64,000 nucleotides of DNA from Chondrosia reniformis (taxonomy: Eukaryota > Porifera > Demospongiae > Chondrillida > Chondrillidae). Below, piece after piece: positions 10,924 through 22,029 of this stretch. The stretch spans positions 992,001 through 1,056,000 of the forward strand of contig OX359197.1 of NCBI GenBank assembly GCA_947172415.1, given 5' to 3'. The notes below the pieces were generated by a model that was given only the letters and a program-made list of their open reading frames with translations, made no database searches and was not told the origin of the DNA. Numbering within the stretch: position 1 is the first letter of the stretch; each line of letters begins with the position of its first letter. A program made the translations under genes and the position numbers.

Positions 10924-12258
10924 CTACGAGTCGTCTAGTACATCTAATAAGGCTTCAATGACTTCGTCCCCCTGCACACCAACAAACTGACCCAGCTGTT
11001 CCCCGTCCTTGAAGCCCATGATAGCTGGTACAGCGGTAACCTAGGAGACAAAACAGAGCTGGGTAATTCAATATAATGCAACAACTAATCAAATAAACAT
11101 TTAGTTGCATACAGGACAATTTGGCATTATTTTTGGAAAGTTTGGTATTAAGATATGCTTCATTGAAGTTTCAATTTTGGAATATACAAAGACAATTTAA
11201 ACCTAGATTCAATTAATGTTATATGACTCACAATTTATATACATATGTATATATTTACAGTATAATATGAATAGTATAATAAAAAATATTATAAAACACC
11301 ATTTTCCTACATATTGTGTCCATTTTACAATAAAAGGCCTATAGGAATTAAACCTAGTGAGAACTTTGGACAAGGATACAAGAGTCTTCACTTACATGGC
11401 CCAGTGTAGAAGAAAGCACTTGTATCCTCATCCAAAGTTCTCACTAGGTTTAGTTCCCTATAGGCCTTTTACTCTAAAGTAGATGTAGCATGTAAGAAAA
11501 ATGATGTGTTGTTAGAATAATTATTTACTGCACGTGCTATGTACCTGATGATTGAGTGCAATGTCGGGAAGCACATCAATATCAACCTTTGCCAGATCAA
11601 TTCTGTCCTGTCTTTCCCTCAGAGCAGACTCCAGCTTTGGACCCAAAATCTTACATGGTCCACACCAACTGAATGTGAACATACACACATAGCTAATAGG
11701 ACATTATTGAGTATATAATAATAATAAGAATAATGATTATTGAGTGACAATCAGTAATCTAACCAGCCAAATAGGCTTACTAGTCACAAAAAATGATGGG
11801 GGTAATTACATTAATTAAGTTGTGAATGGCTAAGTTTATACATCTTAAACAAAAATGGATAATTTAATGATCCTTTCAAAAGATAAGTTCGACACAGTTA
11901 GAAGGAACCCTTACTCTATTATCCTACAAGAATCCATCACATCACACATGCCTATTTAGACCATAGATTATCGATGACTACGTAGTTATGGATAATCTAT
12001 CTTTAGAACAAATCCGATCGAACACAAATAAGAATACCTTAAAACTACAGTCTAAGTAATAATCACTTGCTTTGCGTGGAAATCCACCAGAACTGGTTTT
12101 TTACTTTTCAGAACTTTAGTTTCAAAGTCCGATTCTTCGGATACATCAAAGACAGCTCTATTAGCAACGCTTATCCTTAGGCTACGAGCCCTCATAACGT
12201 TACAGCATTGCACGCGCAGAATATTATGCCTTCTTACGAAGCTTGTGAAGGCGGCCAT
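10924..12258 (-). CDS. TXN2: Mitochondrial thioredoxin (three exons, 142 aa)
   Basis: Exons 12071-12258, 11545-11668 and 10924-11040. The first about 40 residues are Arg-rich and lack acids (MAAFTSFVRRHNILR, MRARSLRIS), as expected of a matrix-targeting presequence. The thioredoxin fold follows: PVLVDFHANWCGPCK with both redox cysteines, then LAKVDIDVLPDIALNHQ, and the cis-proline region AVPAIMGFKDG. It reduces protein disulfides in the mitochondrial matrix using thioredoxin reductase. The active-site codon for Asn before WCGPCK is split by an intron whose donor is GC (AA|GCAAGT), a non-canonical GC-AG intron; without it the frame stops before the active site. Its start codon is 92 bp from that of the divergent TDRKH-like gene, and its stop is 116 bp from the start of the Tudor-CBM48 gene. 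Confidence 0.93.
11335..11512. mobile_element. Inverted pair of short interspersed repeats
   Basis: Two copies of the repeat family lie head to head. 11335-11415 is on the minus strand (reads ...gggccatg...cttgtatccttgtcc...ggtttaattcctatagg). 11416-11512 is on the plus strand (cttgtatcctcatcc...ggtttagttccctatagg...gcatgtaag). The pair sits in the intron between TXN2 exons 2 and 3 and could fold into a long hairpin in the transcript. Confidence 0.65.
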
Positions 12259-12350
12259 ATTGTTGTATATTAAAATGGCTGCTTCTGGGACGTCATTAAT
12301 ATTTCCACATCTATTATCTTTTCTGGCACCATAGAGGTAGAGGACATAAG
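12259..12350. promoter_or_regulatory. Probable bidirectional promoter of TXN2 and the TDRKH-like gene
   Basis: Only 92 bp separate the two divergent start codons, both of genes whose products carry N-terminal mitochondrial-type targeting or anchor sequences. There is no room for two independent promoters unless one lies inside the other gene's first exon. No TATA box is obvious; transcription start positions cannot be read from sequence. Confidence 0.5.
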
Positions 12351-15300
12351 ATGGTTTATCTGTCCAGACGATTGCTCTTATTTGTCGGTTTAGGCTCTCC
12401 TTTGTTGCTAGCTTTACTTTACTTTCTTTGTTATTGCGGAGATTCTGATAAACGGAGAAGACGACAAGTGGACCCAACCCGAGTCCAGCCACGCAAGCAT
12501 CCTTCAGAGAATAAAGAGGTCCCCATTCCAAAGAATTATGTAGGCTACATCATTGGGCGAGGTGGAAGTAGAATAAAGAAGCTGCAGGAAGATTACGGAG
12601 TAAAAATCCATTTGAGAGACGAAACGCCTACAGACGAAGATGACACGCGTACTCTAGTCATCGTGGGTGATCAGGAAAGTATTGCAAAAGCAGAAGAGAG
12701 CGTTAAAAAGTTGATAGAGGAGAAATTAAACGCTCCCCAGCCGCAGACCCTTTGTATTTCCATTCCCCAATCTTCAGTTGGTAAGTTAATTGGCAAACAA
12801 GGAAGCAATATCCGTCAGATGCAGAGGGAGTCTGGGGCTAAGATAGAGGTAGACAACGGTCTTGCTACCACATCAGAGAGGTTTATCAAGATTACTGGAC
12901 AGCCCTCCGAGATTGACTATGCTTGTCGCTTGATAAAGGAACTGATTGGACACTTTCACAACCATACGGTGGGTCACGCCCCCACGAGCAGTGAATGGAG
13001 TGGGCCTGTAGAATTAGAAGCCACTATATTACCAAATGGTCCCTTTAAAGCCTTTTCCAGTGCCATCAGCGATGGTGGATCTATTTGGATTCAGGTGAGT
13101 CTAAGAGATGAGAACAGCAATGAAAAGTCCCAAAAACTGAACTATTGAACTGAAAGTGTATATTCAGTTCTGATATGAGATTAGCTGTCATATATACGTA
13201 CCTCTTATAGACCTCCATTTTCTGGAATATTCATATCAATCATTCTGTTATTCTAACGTACCTAGCTCCTGTTAATTTTAGATTTTTGTTTCAATTCCAT
13301 ATCATGTATGTATATGTATAGCGTTGACAGCAAATGCAAAATGTGGCATTTTTTGGCCAAACTGTTGATACAGCAGTTCCATTTGGAGATGTAGTAACTC
13401 TGTCATAGCATAGAGATGACACAGATGCACTTGTGCTATCAGGTAGACATTTTTTCTTTGTCCCAGGTCATTACTTCAGATCTTCACAGACTGCCTGCAC
13501 TTGTTGAGGAAATGACAGGTTTCTATGAGAGGGGTGGAGTTCCCCTTCAAGATGTCTGCCAGGGGAAGGTCTGTGCTGCGGTGTTTGATGTGGACCACCA
13601 ATGGTACCGAGCAGTGGTATTGGAGGAGCTAGAAGGAGGCAAATGGAAGGTCCTCTTTGTAGACTATGGAGACACTGGAGTGTGGCCAGCTTCTAAACTG
13701 AGAGAGCTGAGGTACAGTGTTGTGCAATACTTTACATTACCTTAGCAGGGCTGCATGTAGAACTTGGGGCCAGGTGGGGCAAAATGAATACTGGAGGGAG
13801 GCTATGGTTTATAATATAATTCCTGACTAAAATTCTAAAGCAACAAATTACATATGCAATTTTTGTGGAGGCGGTGGGGTAGGGGAGGAGGAGGAGGGGA
13901 GGGGAGGGGAGGAGGAGGAGGAGGGGAGGAGGAGGAGTGGGAGGGGAGGTGAGGAGGAGGGGAGGAGGAGGGGAGGGGAGGAGAGGGAGGAGGAGGAGGA
14001 GGAGGGGGAGGGGAGGGGAGGGGAGGGGAGGAGGAGGAGGAGGGGAGGGGAGGGGAGGGGAGGAGGAGGGGAGGAGGAGGGGGGAGGGGAGGGGAGGAGG
14101 AAGGGAGGGGAGGAGAGGAGGAGGGGGAGGGGAGGGGAGGAGGAGGGGAAGGGGAGGAGAGGAGGAGGGGGAGGGGAGGGGAGGGGAGGAGGAGGGGGAG
14201 GGGGTACTCTTCTACACTTTGTAATGTAAGACATATTTAGTAGTAATCTAACAGTAATGTTACGTTTTAGATATGAATTTTGTACGTTGAAGGTTCAAGC
14301 AATTAAGTGCAAATTGGCAGACGTGGAACCTGTTGAAGGTACATCTATCATGCACTCATCTTACAAGCTTTAGACACTGTAATTATCAAAATAATAAATA
14401 TTCATGATACAATTTTTAGTACTAGATTCTTACTTATGTGTTTATGCATAAGGCACAATATACATCTTTACAAAATAATAGATAAGGATTTCTTCATTCA
14501 GTATTTAAACAACTCCAATATTCTCCATATCCCATTGTTGGTCAGTAAAGACCTATTTAGTCATGTTGCTAGGATACATGGGTCATATAGCACTATCCAT
14601 GTGATGTTCAATTTACCTGTATATTTAAACTGGACCTAGCTACACACAGTATATATTATTATTATTATTATTGTTGTTGTTATTGTTGTTGTTGTTGTTG
14701 ATTTAAGTACATCATGTGCTGGACGCACACTAGGGCTACATTGCCCCATGTAGCACTGTACAAAGAGTAATGAAACATATACATTCTGGTTAAACATGGA
14801 TAAACACAATCCTTATAGCTTCTAATTCATCCCCTATCCCGTATATAACTAGCCGTCTCACTCCTAAACTCATCGTTCACCTTAAAGGTTTTACTGTCTG
14901 TTTTGTGTTCAAAAGGAACAAAGTGGACGTTTGATAGTTTAAAGGTTTTGGACGATTTGACCATGTGTGCCCACTGGAAGGAAATTACAGTTACAGCTGT
15001 CGACAGGGAGAGTAACCCTCCCTCAGTCTCAATCAAGAATGAGTCAGCTCAACCAGTGAGTTTGTTGCTCTAGATCTGTATAGCTTACCATGTGAATGAG
15101 CTCTTAATGAAGCTTCATACATATACCTACTGGACTGTATGTGGAACTTGGGGCCAGAGGGGGCAAAATGGAAATTTTCAAAATTTAGAGTGGGCAATGG
15201 TATAGAGTGTCGAAGCAGTTTAGGGGGTTCCCAAAAGTCTGAGAGGGGAGGGCAAAATCAAACCTATGGGGGCATTTCTCTATGCAGCCCTGACCTAGAT

Positions 15301-18135
15301 ATGACTTTGGTCACTTGGCTGGTTGGCTGGTTGGCTGGTTGGCGTAATATTTTCAAGTGAATAGCCTTCATATTCCTAGTCAGTTGGTTGTATTACTAGC
15401 CAATATTAAAAAGGGGTTAATATTTAATTAACTCTAATGTTTCTACTAGAGGATACTTTATAAGTACGAGTAGATACTGTATTTCTCTTATAATCTGCTG
15501 ATCCCCCTCCCCTCCTCTTCTCTCCCCTCCCTTCCACTCCACTCCCCTCCTCTCCCCTCCTCTCCCCTCCTCTCCCCTCCTCTCCCCTCCCTTCCACTCC
15601 ACTCCCCTCCTCTCCCCTCCCTTCCACTCCACTCCCCTCCCCTCCCCTCCCTTCCACTCCACTCCCCTCCCCTCCCCTCCCCTCCCCTCCCCTCCCTTCC
15701 ACTCCACTCCCCTCCTCTCTCCTCCACTCCCCTCCCTTCCCCTCCCCTCCTCTCCCCTCCTCTCCTCCACTCCCCTCCCTTCCCCTCCCCTCCCTTCCAC
15801 TCCACTCCCCTCCCCTCCCCTCCCCTCCACTCCACTCCCCTCCCCTCCCCTCCCCTCCACTCCACTCCCCTCCCCTCCCCTCCCCTCCCCTCCACTCCAC
15901 TCCCCTCCTCTCCCCTCCTCTCCTCCACTCCCCTCCCCTCCCCTCCCCTCCCCTCCTCTCCCCTCCTCTCCTCCACTCCCCTCCCCTCCCCTCCCCTTCC
16001 CTCCACTTCACACCACTCCGCTCTCCTCCACTCCTCTTCCCTCCACTCCCCTCCACTCCACCCCTCTCCTCCTCTCCTCTCAGGTGTATGATGTAGCCAC
16101 TGAACTAGTCTCAAGAGGTCTTGCCAAATGGAAGGACAAGGGAGACAGTGAAACAGCTACCCCTGTCCTTCAATCTACACTACATCCAAGGTAAAACGCT
16201 GTTCCCCTGAGAATGTCCCAAGTGCTCATTCCGCTATAGGAATAGCAAGTATAGCTAGTATATGTACTCAAAAATTATTTTTTCCTCCTTTTAATCACTT
16301 CCTGTAATCTGGCTATATTAGTATATAAAGTATATTATTTATGGGTATCTTTAGAAGTGACGCTCCATTATGCTATATACAGGCTCTTCCATTTTAAATA
16401 ACTGATCAAAAGGAGAGCTAACATTCACCATTTTTGGTGATTATTTTTATCTGTAAATTTGAAACTAACTCTTATACCTCACAAAAGTAGTTGAGAAATG
16501 TTTTATTTGCTGGTGACACCACTTATTTATAGATCTCATGATGCAGTCACTTCTCTGAGCTCTGGTACTGGTGAGAAATCAGTAGAGGATGTCACTTCAG
16601 ATAAGCAGCAGTTTACCACTAAATCTTCAACAAAGAATGTCAACATAGAATGGAAAGGAGATGACAAAACTAAACAGGTCTTCATTGTGGGAGATTTCAA
16701 TAACTGGTCAAAGGAATCAGCTCTCCCACAAAGGTACAACATATTACCGTATATCGGGAATTGAATGCGTGTGTCAAAAGAATGCGAATTGCGAGTTTTG
16801 ACTGTATGCGCAATCTTTTGACGTGACGCCTCAATAATTTTGTATACACGTCCCGTACACCTAAGCTTTATCTCGCATTCTTTTAACCACAATGTTTACT
16901 GAAACCCGTAATTCGCAATCTTTTATTCTCGCCATCATATCCCGATATACGGTATGTGCAACTTCAATATTGGTCTTCAATTCAGTGTCTATTAATATCT
17001 TATCCAACAATGAGAAATTACTTTAGATTCAATTCTCTTGCTCTTACTCTATAAAGATTTTTTGAATTACGTCAGTTAAGTGTCATTCACTCTTACTGAA
17101 TTCACTTTACATATGACATGTTACACACATGTTGGATGAAATGATACGGATTGACTCATTTGAATCCCTCTATTACATATGTTGGTATGGCGACTCATTT
17201 GAATCCCTTTATTACATATGTTGGTATGGCGACTTCCCATAGTGATGGCACATATTCATTGAACTACTCATTACCGGTTGGAAGGTATCATTACAAGTTT
17301 GTGGTAGACGATGAATGGATTCACAATCCAAATCTGGTAAGAGGACATTTTATTTGTTAAAATTACAGAAGCTATGAATATTTGTAGCGATCGCTGATCA
17401 CACTTAGCGTTACATGCCCAGTAATATGTATATAATGGAGCTAAGGATAAAAATGTTAGTGTCCTATCTCTTCCCGTCCTGTTGCACTGACTGCACGAGA
17501 CAAAACACGGCAAGATTACGGAGGGACACCTGAAGATTGCACAGAACTGAGTAACAGAAATAACGCAGAAAAGTAGTTTCTTACAGTCAAACACAGAACA
17601 GCTGGTTTAAACAGTGCTAGGGCACCAAGCTATAATTACTATTAGTACTGACTCAATTATTCTTCATTCAATTACCACTGTTCGATTATAATAGTCCTTT
17701 TATTCAATTAGTGGTGATTCTAATTAAAATGGCCTAACACTATTATTGGCCCAATGCTCATCGAAAATGTATAAAATGCAAAAGATATAAAGGATATAAG
17801 AATTCAAAGAAGAACTTCCAGAAGGAAGGCTTCAAGGGTTCACTGATGAAGGGCAGTATTATAGGAACACTGTCTGGCCCAGTGGATTAGAAGAAAGAGA
17901 AAACTTTTGTATTGTATCATTATCCAACGCTCTCACAGGGTTTAGTTCCCTATAGGTTTTTTACTGTAGAATAGATGTAGCATGTAGTAATGGCTTATTC
18001 ATGTCTTTTCACATGTCACCCTTCTGTTTGACGTAGCCATGCTGTGAAGACGGAACAGGAATGTTCTTAAATGTGCTGAATGTAGACCAGCCGGTCACTG
18101 CAGCCATAGATACTAGTTTGGGAAGTGAACTTTAA
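12351..18135 (+). CDS. TDRKH: TDRKH/Papi-like protein: anchor, KH-KH, extended Tudor and C-terminal CBM48 (8 exons, 565 aa)
   Basis: Exons 12351-13094, 13467-13711, 14271-14338, 14916-15055, 16084-16190, 16533-16733, 17243-17336, 18037-18135, all joining in frame. A hydrophobic N-terminus (RRLLLFVGLGSPLLLALLYF) is followed by RRRRQ, a tail-out anchor as in TDRKH of the mitochondrial outer membrane. KH1 (GYIIGRGGSRIKKLQ) and KH2 (GKLIGKQGSNIRQMQ) both keep the GxxG loop. The extended Tudor domain shows HQWYRAVVLEE and VLFVDYGDTG. The last three exons encode an AMPK-beta-type CBM48: VNIEWKGDD, VFIVGDFNNWSKE, LPVGRYHYKFVVDDEW, NPNLP and LNVLNV, with the carbohydrate-contacting Trp, Lys, Trp and Asn positions present. 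TDRKH recruits PIWI proteins for piRNA 3' trimming; the glycogen-binding module is not part of the TDRKH architecture I know. Confidence 0.88.
13868..14210 (+). repeat. Polypurine (GGA/GGGGA) microsatellite, intron 2 of TDRKH-like gene
   Basis: About 340 bp made almost only of G and A on the coding strand (gaggaggaggggagggg and variants). It can form G-quadruplexes or triplex DNA. It is complementary in sense to the C/T tract in intron 4. Long ORFs on both strands here are repeat artefacts. Confidence 0.95.
15129..15292 (+). repeat. Repeat fragment shared with 13747-13805
   Basis: Both places contain ctgyatgtrgaacttggggccag followed by ggggcaaaatg, and this copy ends with gcagccctga, the inverse of cagggctgcat at 13747. 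Probably remnants of one small interspersed repeat in introns of the TDRKH-like gene. Confidence 0.45.
15500..16082 (+). repeat. Polypyrimidine (CCCCT/CCTCT) microsatellite, intron 4 of TDRKH-like gene
   Basis: About 580 bp of C and T on the coding strand (ctcccctcctctcccctcc, with cttccactcc interruptions), running directly into the AG acceptor of exon 5 and so serving as a giant polypyrimidine tract. The G-rich minus-strand frames through it are not genes. Confidence 0.95.
16745..16954. mobile_element. MITE with 15-bp terminal inverted repeats
   Basis: Ends are exact reverse complements: taccgtatatcggga at 16745-16759 and tcccgatatacggta at 16940-16954. About 210 bp, no coding capacity, in intron 6 of the TDRKH-like gene. 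Internal parts also repeat in inverted form (aatgcgaattgcg versus aattcgcaatc), typical of a foldback or MITE; a TA target duplication is possible because the repeat itself starts and ends in TA. Confidence 0.75.
17157..17234 (+). repeat. 39-bp direct tandem duplication just before exon 7
   Basis: Two nearly identical copies (catttgaatccctctattac...ggcgact) lie immediately upstream of the AG acceptor at 17242 of the TDRKH-like gene. They read through in frame as THLNP...VGMA but are better explained as intronic. Confidence 0.75.
17815..18000 (+). mobile_element. Short interspersed repeat with hammerhead-like core (copy 3)
   Basis: Full-length-looking copy in intron 7 of the TDRKH-like gene: cttccagaaggaaggcttc, then cactgatgaagggc, GGAACA (mutated from AGAAACA), ctgtctggcccagtgg, a purine run, tccaacgctctcac, ggtttagttccctatagg and gatgtagcatgtag. 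The CTGATGA box lies at 17843-17849; the GAAA box is damaged, so self-cleavage is unlikely for this copy. Confidence 0.65.
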
Positions 18136-20756
18136 ACTGTTTTTAAGAACACTGTTTCAATTTTCAATCTGTAATCATATTTTATATATTCTTGGAAAAT
18201 TGGAATTATATATGTATTTGTACAACGTTAAATTGTTTGCAAATCAATAGTAAGACAAGTGTTATTCCTTACAAGGAAAACGGTTTTTATCAATTCTTAT
18301 TTGTTTCATAATTTACAATTCAAAAGTTAAACAGCAATGTACGTACGTAAATGCTGTATTTTTAGCTTTAGTTCATCGGAGTATAATAAATGTCCTTTAC
18401 TTGTATTTGAAGGTTAATGAGTGCCATTGTGTCTAATAAATATTTTATAAGAGTTTCAAATACTGTGTTGACTATGAATCTTGCTTGTTTCTTGAATTCC
18501 TCTTCTTAGGCCAAATTAAGGCAGTAACCAGAGTCACGCCCTGCATCATTCCATAGACCCAAAGGTCAGCATTTATACAGAATATATGTGTATATTACTG
18601 TATAATTTTACCTAAGCATATTACAATGGAGATTTTGAGAAGTGAATCATTTGAGGTCAATTTTGAATGAGTTATGCACAATAGAATGAACATGTAAACA
18701 ATCTTGTCTTGCTTGTCTGTGGATTTAATTTAAAACAAAGCATACGTACTAGAAGTTACCACATAACAATACGTATCTGATATATACTGTATCCCTGTTC
18801 TACCTATGAAGATGAGGGTAGCTAACTGCAACCCCAGGTCATGAAACATATGCAGAGACCATTGCCCATTGGAATAGTAAGTCTGTAATGTGTACGTTGT
18901 AGCATAATTGTAATTTACTAAATACATCTTGATTGTATGAAATGGTATTCATTGGTATGTAAATGAATTGAATGGTGGGCTCCTTATAGAGTAGACTAGC
19001 CTATTTGGCTAATAAGCTCCTTCCACCTAAAAGGATTTTAATCCATTATCTATAAAGAAACAGCAAAATTTAAAGAAGTGATGACACTTTCCGTCAAAAG
19101 TATTTCAACCAACCAATCAGCTTTGAGCTCACATTAAGAAGCTTTTAAAGCTATCCATCAGTTTTCCATTTTCATAATCTCCTTCACTTGTTTGTAGACT
19201 CCAGAGCTATCTCCTGCCTCTCCAAGAGTGTACAGTATCCAGAGCCCACCTCTACTACAGACTAGTGGTGCTCCAATCTCCACTCCTTGAATGCCTGAAT
19301 AACTAAATCCCTCTGCTGATCACACCTTTCTGGAGTTTCCTCTTGGAAATACTGATGGAGGTTGATAGAAAATGGTTGGATATCAAAGCTGCTCAGGTAC
19401 TGAATGTTTGAATTTGTCATTATGGATCAATCAGTGGTTTTGAATGCAGTGTTGACATTATATCAGCTTCAAGTTAGTAAAATATCTGTAGATTTTCAAA
19501 TAGAAACTAAAATGGCCTAAATTGAGTGTACTTCTTCCTTGTCTGCTCTAACCAGGTGTTACCTTAGAGAATTGCATGAATTCTTGAACAACTGGTAAAG
19601 TATGTATTTCTCAGGTGCCCACTCTTACTTGTTGTAGTATGTATATAGGTAGAACTATTTTACAATACCCATAATAAATGTTTCCCTTTAATTTGTTCAG
19701 CTGTTGAGAGTCTCATGCTAATGGATTGTTATACTGTCTCCTCCACTGACCAAATGTGAACTGCAACAGGTGTCTATGACTTTGCAGGATAAACTGTAGA
19801 AGACTAGGGTTTTATGATTTTGATTATCAAGAGCTATCAGACCTGCGTACGTAGATGAAGAAGAGCCATGTCTGCTAGCTAGTCCTTGCACAGTGGTTGG
19901 AATCTTAATGACTCCAAAAGAGCCCTTAATATCTGCACTGTAACTGAACATGAAATGGGCCACCACTTACTAGCACACAAGTTGTACACTTATATAATTA
20001 ACAGTCTTTTATTTGTATCCGTGTTCTCTGTATAATAATCACTGATTATTTGTTTGATGTGTTATTTTATACATTGATATTATCATTATTTCTTGATTTT
20101 AATGTGATCTATACGTATGTGGAGTATATACAATGCACTGCTAAAAACTTATAATGGAAACAAGCATATAATGCTAATTAAAGAATGTATACGTATTTTT
20201 ATATATATACTACTGTTGATCTGTGCTTTAATTTGTATCATATTCCTGTCATAGGATTGCATTATATATATAGTTGTTTAACAATAGCTTGCAAACCATT
20301 TAAGTTCATATATTGTCTAACAAGACTATATTATACAAATTTCAGTACTATATATAGTTGTCACACCTAAATAACAACATTTATAATAGTACAGCTCTAG
20401 ATCTATATATCAAGGCAAATTGAACAATTAAAACACTAACTTATAACCAGGCACATGCATATAGCCTGATCATGAAAGTGTACATAATTCACTAGCTGGC
20501 TTGTGGACTTGTAACACAATATGCAGGCACTTCTGAACTTACACTTTATGAAACTGTACATATTAACTTTGAGTTAATGTGTTGTCATTTCGATTCTATG
20601 ACCATTATCTCAGCAGTCCCACATGCAGAGCTATACGTGCTGTCAAACACACTGAGTGTTATATATGCATGAACTCACAAAGGAATACCAATCGAATTTG
20701 TGCAAAACAAATACACAAAATTGAGCGCGCGTACACCTTTAAGTGAACAAGAAGAC
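18136..20756. other. Mostly gene-free interval
   Basis: Apart from the possible gene fragment at 19.16-19.94 kb, I see only AT-rich sequence with short unsupported ORFs and no tRNA, rRNA or clear mobile-element ends. Confidence 0.4.
19158..19943 (-). pseudogene. Possible gene fragment or pseudogene of unknown family
   Basis: On the minus strand 19158-19399 follows an acceptor-like ttcag and shows coding-like translation in two successive frames. First comes LSSFDIQPFSINLHQYFQEE; then, after a +1 shift near 19308-19330, GVEIGAPLVCSRGGLWILYT and SSGVYKQVKEIMKMEN with a stop at 19158. Joining them needs either a frameshift or a 23-nt intron (gtgtga...ttag), shorter than plausible. A further candidate exon at 19843-19943 (ADIKGSFGVIKIPTTVQGLA) and a tiny one near 19569 lie upstream. 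I do not recognise the family. A decayed gene or mis-assembled exon is most likely. Confidence 0.33.
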
Positions 20757-21330
20757 AACTTTAATAGTTAAAGCAAATTTAACGCTCTAATAAATTTTCA
20801 CCTTGTTCAATTACTGTTTCGCCATCAATAACACGTTAACTCTTTTTCAAATATTGTTTCGCCTTCAATAACACGTTAACTCTTGTTCAATTAAATAATG
20901 TTTCACCTAAGCTTTATATAATGCGCATTTCTCTTCCATGTGCATGGGTTCAATTACATTTCATGGATGTTTCGAAATATATATAGCGTAGTACATTAAT
21001 GAACTGTTTTTGTTTGCATAATGCCACGGGAGAATACGAGTCAATGAAAAAGCTCGTGGCTGTGTTGTTGTGACGTTATTGAAGATGTTCTTTCTATGGA
21101 GAAGGTCGTACGTGATCAACAATTTTGTGAGTTGAATAGCTGAATAGCTGAATATACTCATTGTTGCCGAACTTGACATGAAGCAGAAGTATTCACATGG
21201 TAAATAGCTGAATGGATGTACCATTTGTACATCCATTATTCGCGAACACTTATTTTGACGTACAGCGAAAATATTTGTTCAGTAGCTGAATGGATGTACT
21301 ACACGTACCTATTGTTCCCGAACTTGCCAC
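20757..21330. repeat. Two diverged tandem-repeat blocks
   Basis: Block A (about 20757-20910) repeats the phrase ttcaat...gtttcgcc..caataacacgttaactct about three times. Block B (about 21125-21330) repeats gctgaatggatgtac...gtac followed by cattgtt.ccgaacttg about three times. The blocks lead into the GC-rich island at 21.39 kb and could be promoter-type repeats of an element starting there. Confidence 0.6.
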
Positions 21331-21390
21331 CAGAAAATCATTTATGAAAAAATACGTTTATTATAAATAGATCCTAGCAAATTTCATTCT

Positions 21391-21726
21391 TTGGCCTTCG
21401 GGCCCCACTCTGTCCAGCGCCGGTGTAAACGGTTCATTAACCAGCCACCGGGAATTTTGATGCGACAACCATGGCTTAGAGTACGGTCATGGGACCATGT
21501 ACTGCCAAAGGACTTGAGGTTTCGTTCTGAGGGGGATGATTTTCCTCACAAATGGCCTAGGATCCGAGGATCTTCTCCCTATTAATCGCGACCGTAACCC
21601 CGAGGGGCCGGCCGGTTCTCCCGATGACTCGAGGCTGATGGTCTGGAGGCAGTGCGTGGGACCAGTACCCACCGACTCGGCGAAGAGAAGCTCTGACCGG
21701 AGTCCCTGTTTTAGGCTGCCCATTTT
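21391..21726 (+). other. GC-rich island of unknown nature
   Basis: About 335 bp with markedly higher GC than its surroundings (gcgccggtgtaaacgg, aatcgcgaccgtaaccccg, ggggccggccggttctcc, gactcggcgaagagaagctc). Short ORFs run on both strands without any domain I recognise. I compared it mentally with common snRNA and rRNA cores and saw no match. It could be the 5' end of a non-coding transcript or of a retroelement. Confidence 0.4.
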
Positions 21727-22029
21727 AAGGTAATTGCATTGCATACATTTCAGGCATTTGCATATGTTGGCATTGGTTTCTGAGGATCAAATTTGGTGGA
21801 AATTGGTTGTGTATGTTGGCTTTTATGTTGAAGGTAAGTTTTTTGTGCATATATGGGTGATTGTATGTATTTTAGTATATATGTGGAGTTATAAGGCATT
21901 TTTCATGGCAGTTTTTTTCAAGATTAAGATTGCATGGCATTTTTCAAGATCAAGATTTTGGGCATTTTTCAAGATCAAGATTTTGGGCATTTTTCAAGAT
22001 CAAGATTTTTGGCATTTTTAAGAATTTAG

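Noticed and set aside
13848..14234. Proline/serine and glycine/arginine-rich ORFs over the GGA tract
   Set aside because: Pure low-complexity translation of an intronic polypurine microsatellite, open on both strands.
15417..16114. Three overlapping Gly/Glu/Arg-rich minus-strand ORFs
   Set aside because: Translation of the CCCCT tract in intron 4; no domain and the tract ends exactly at a plus-strand splice acceptor.
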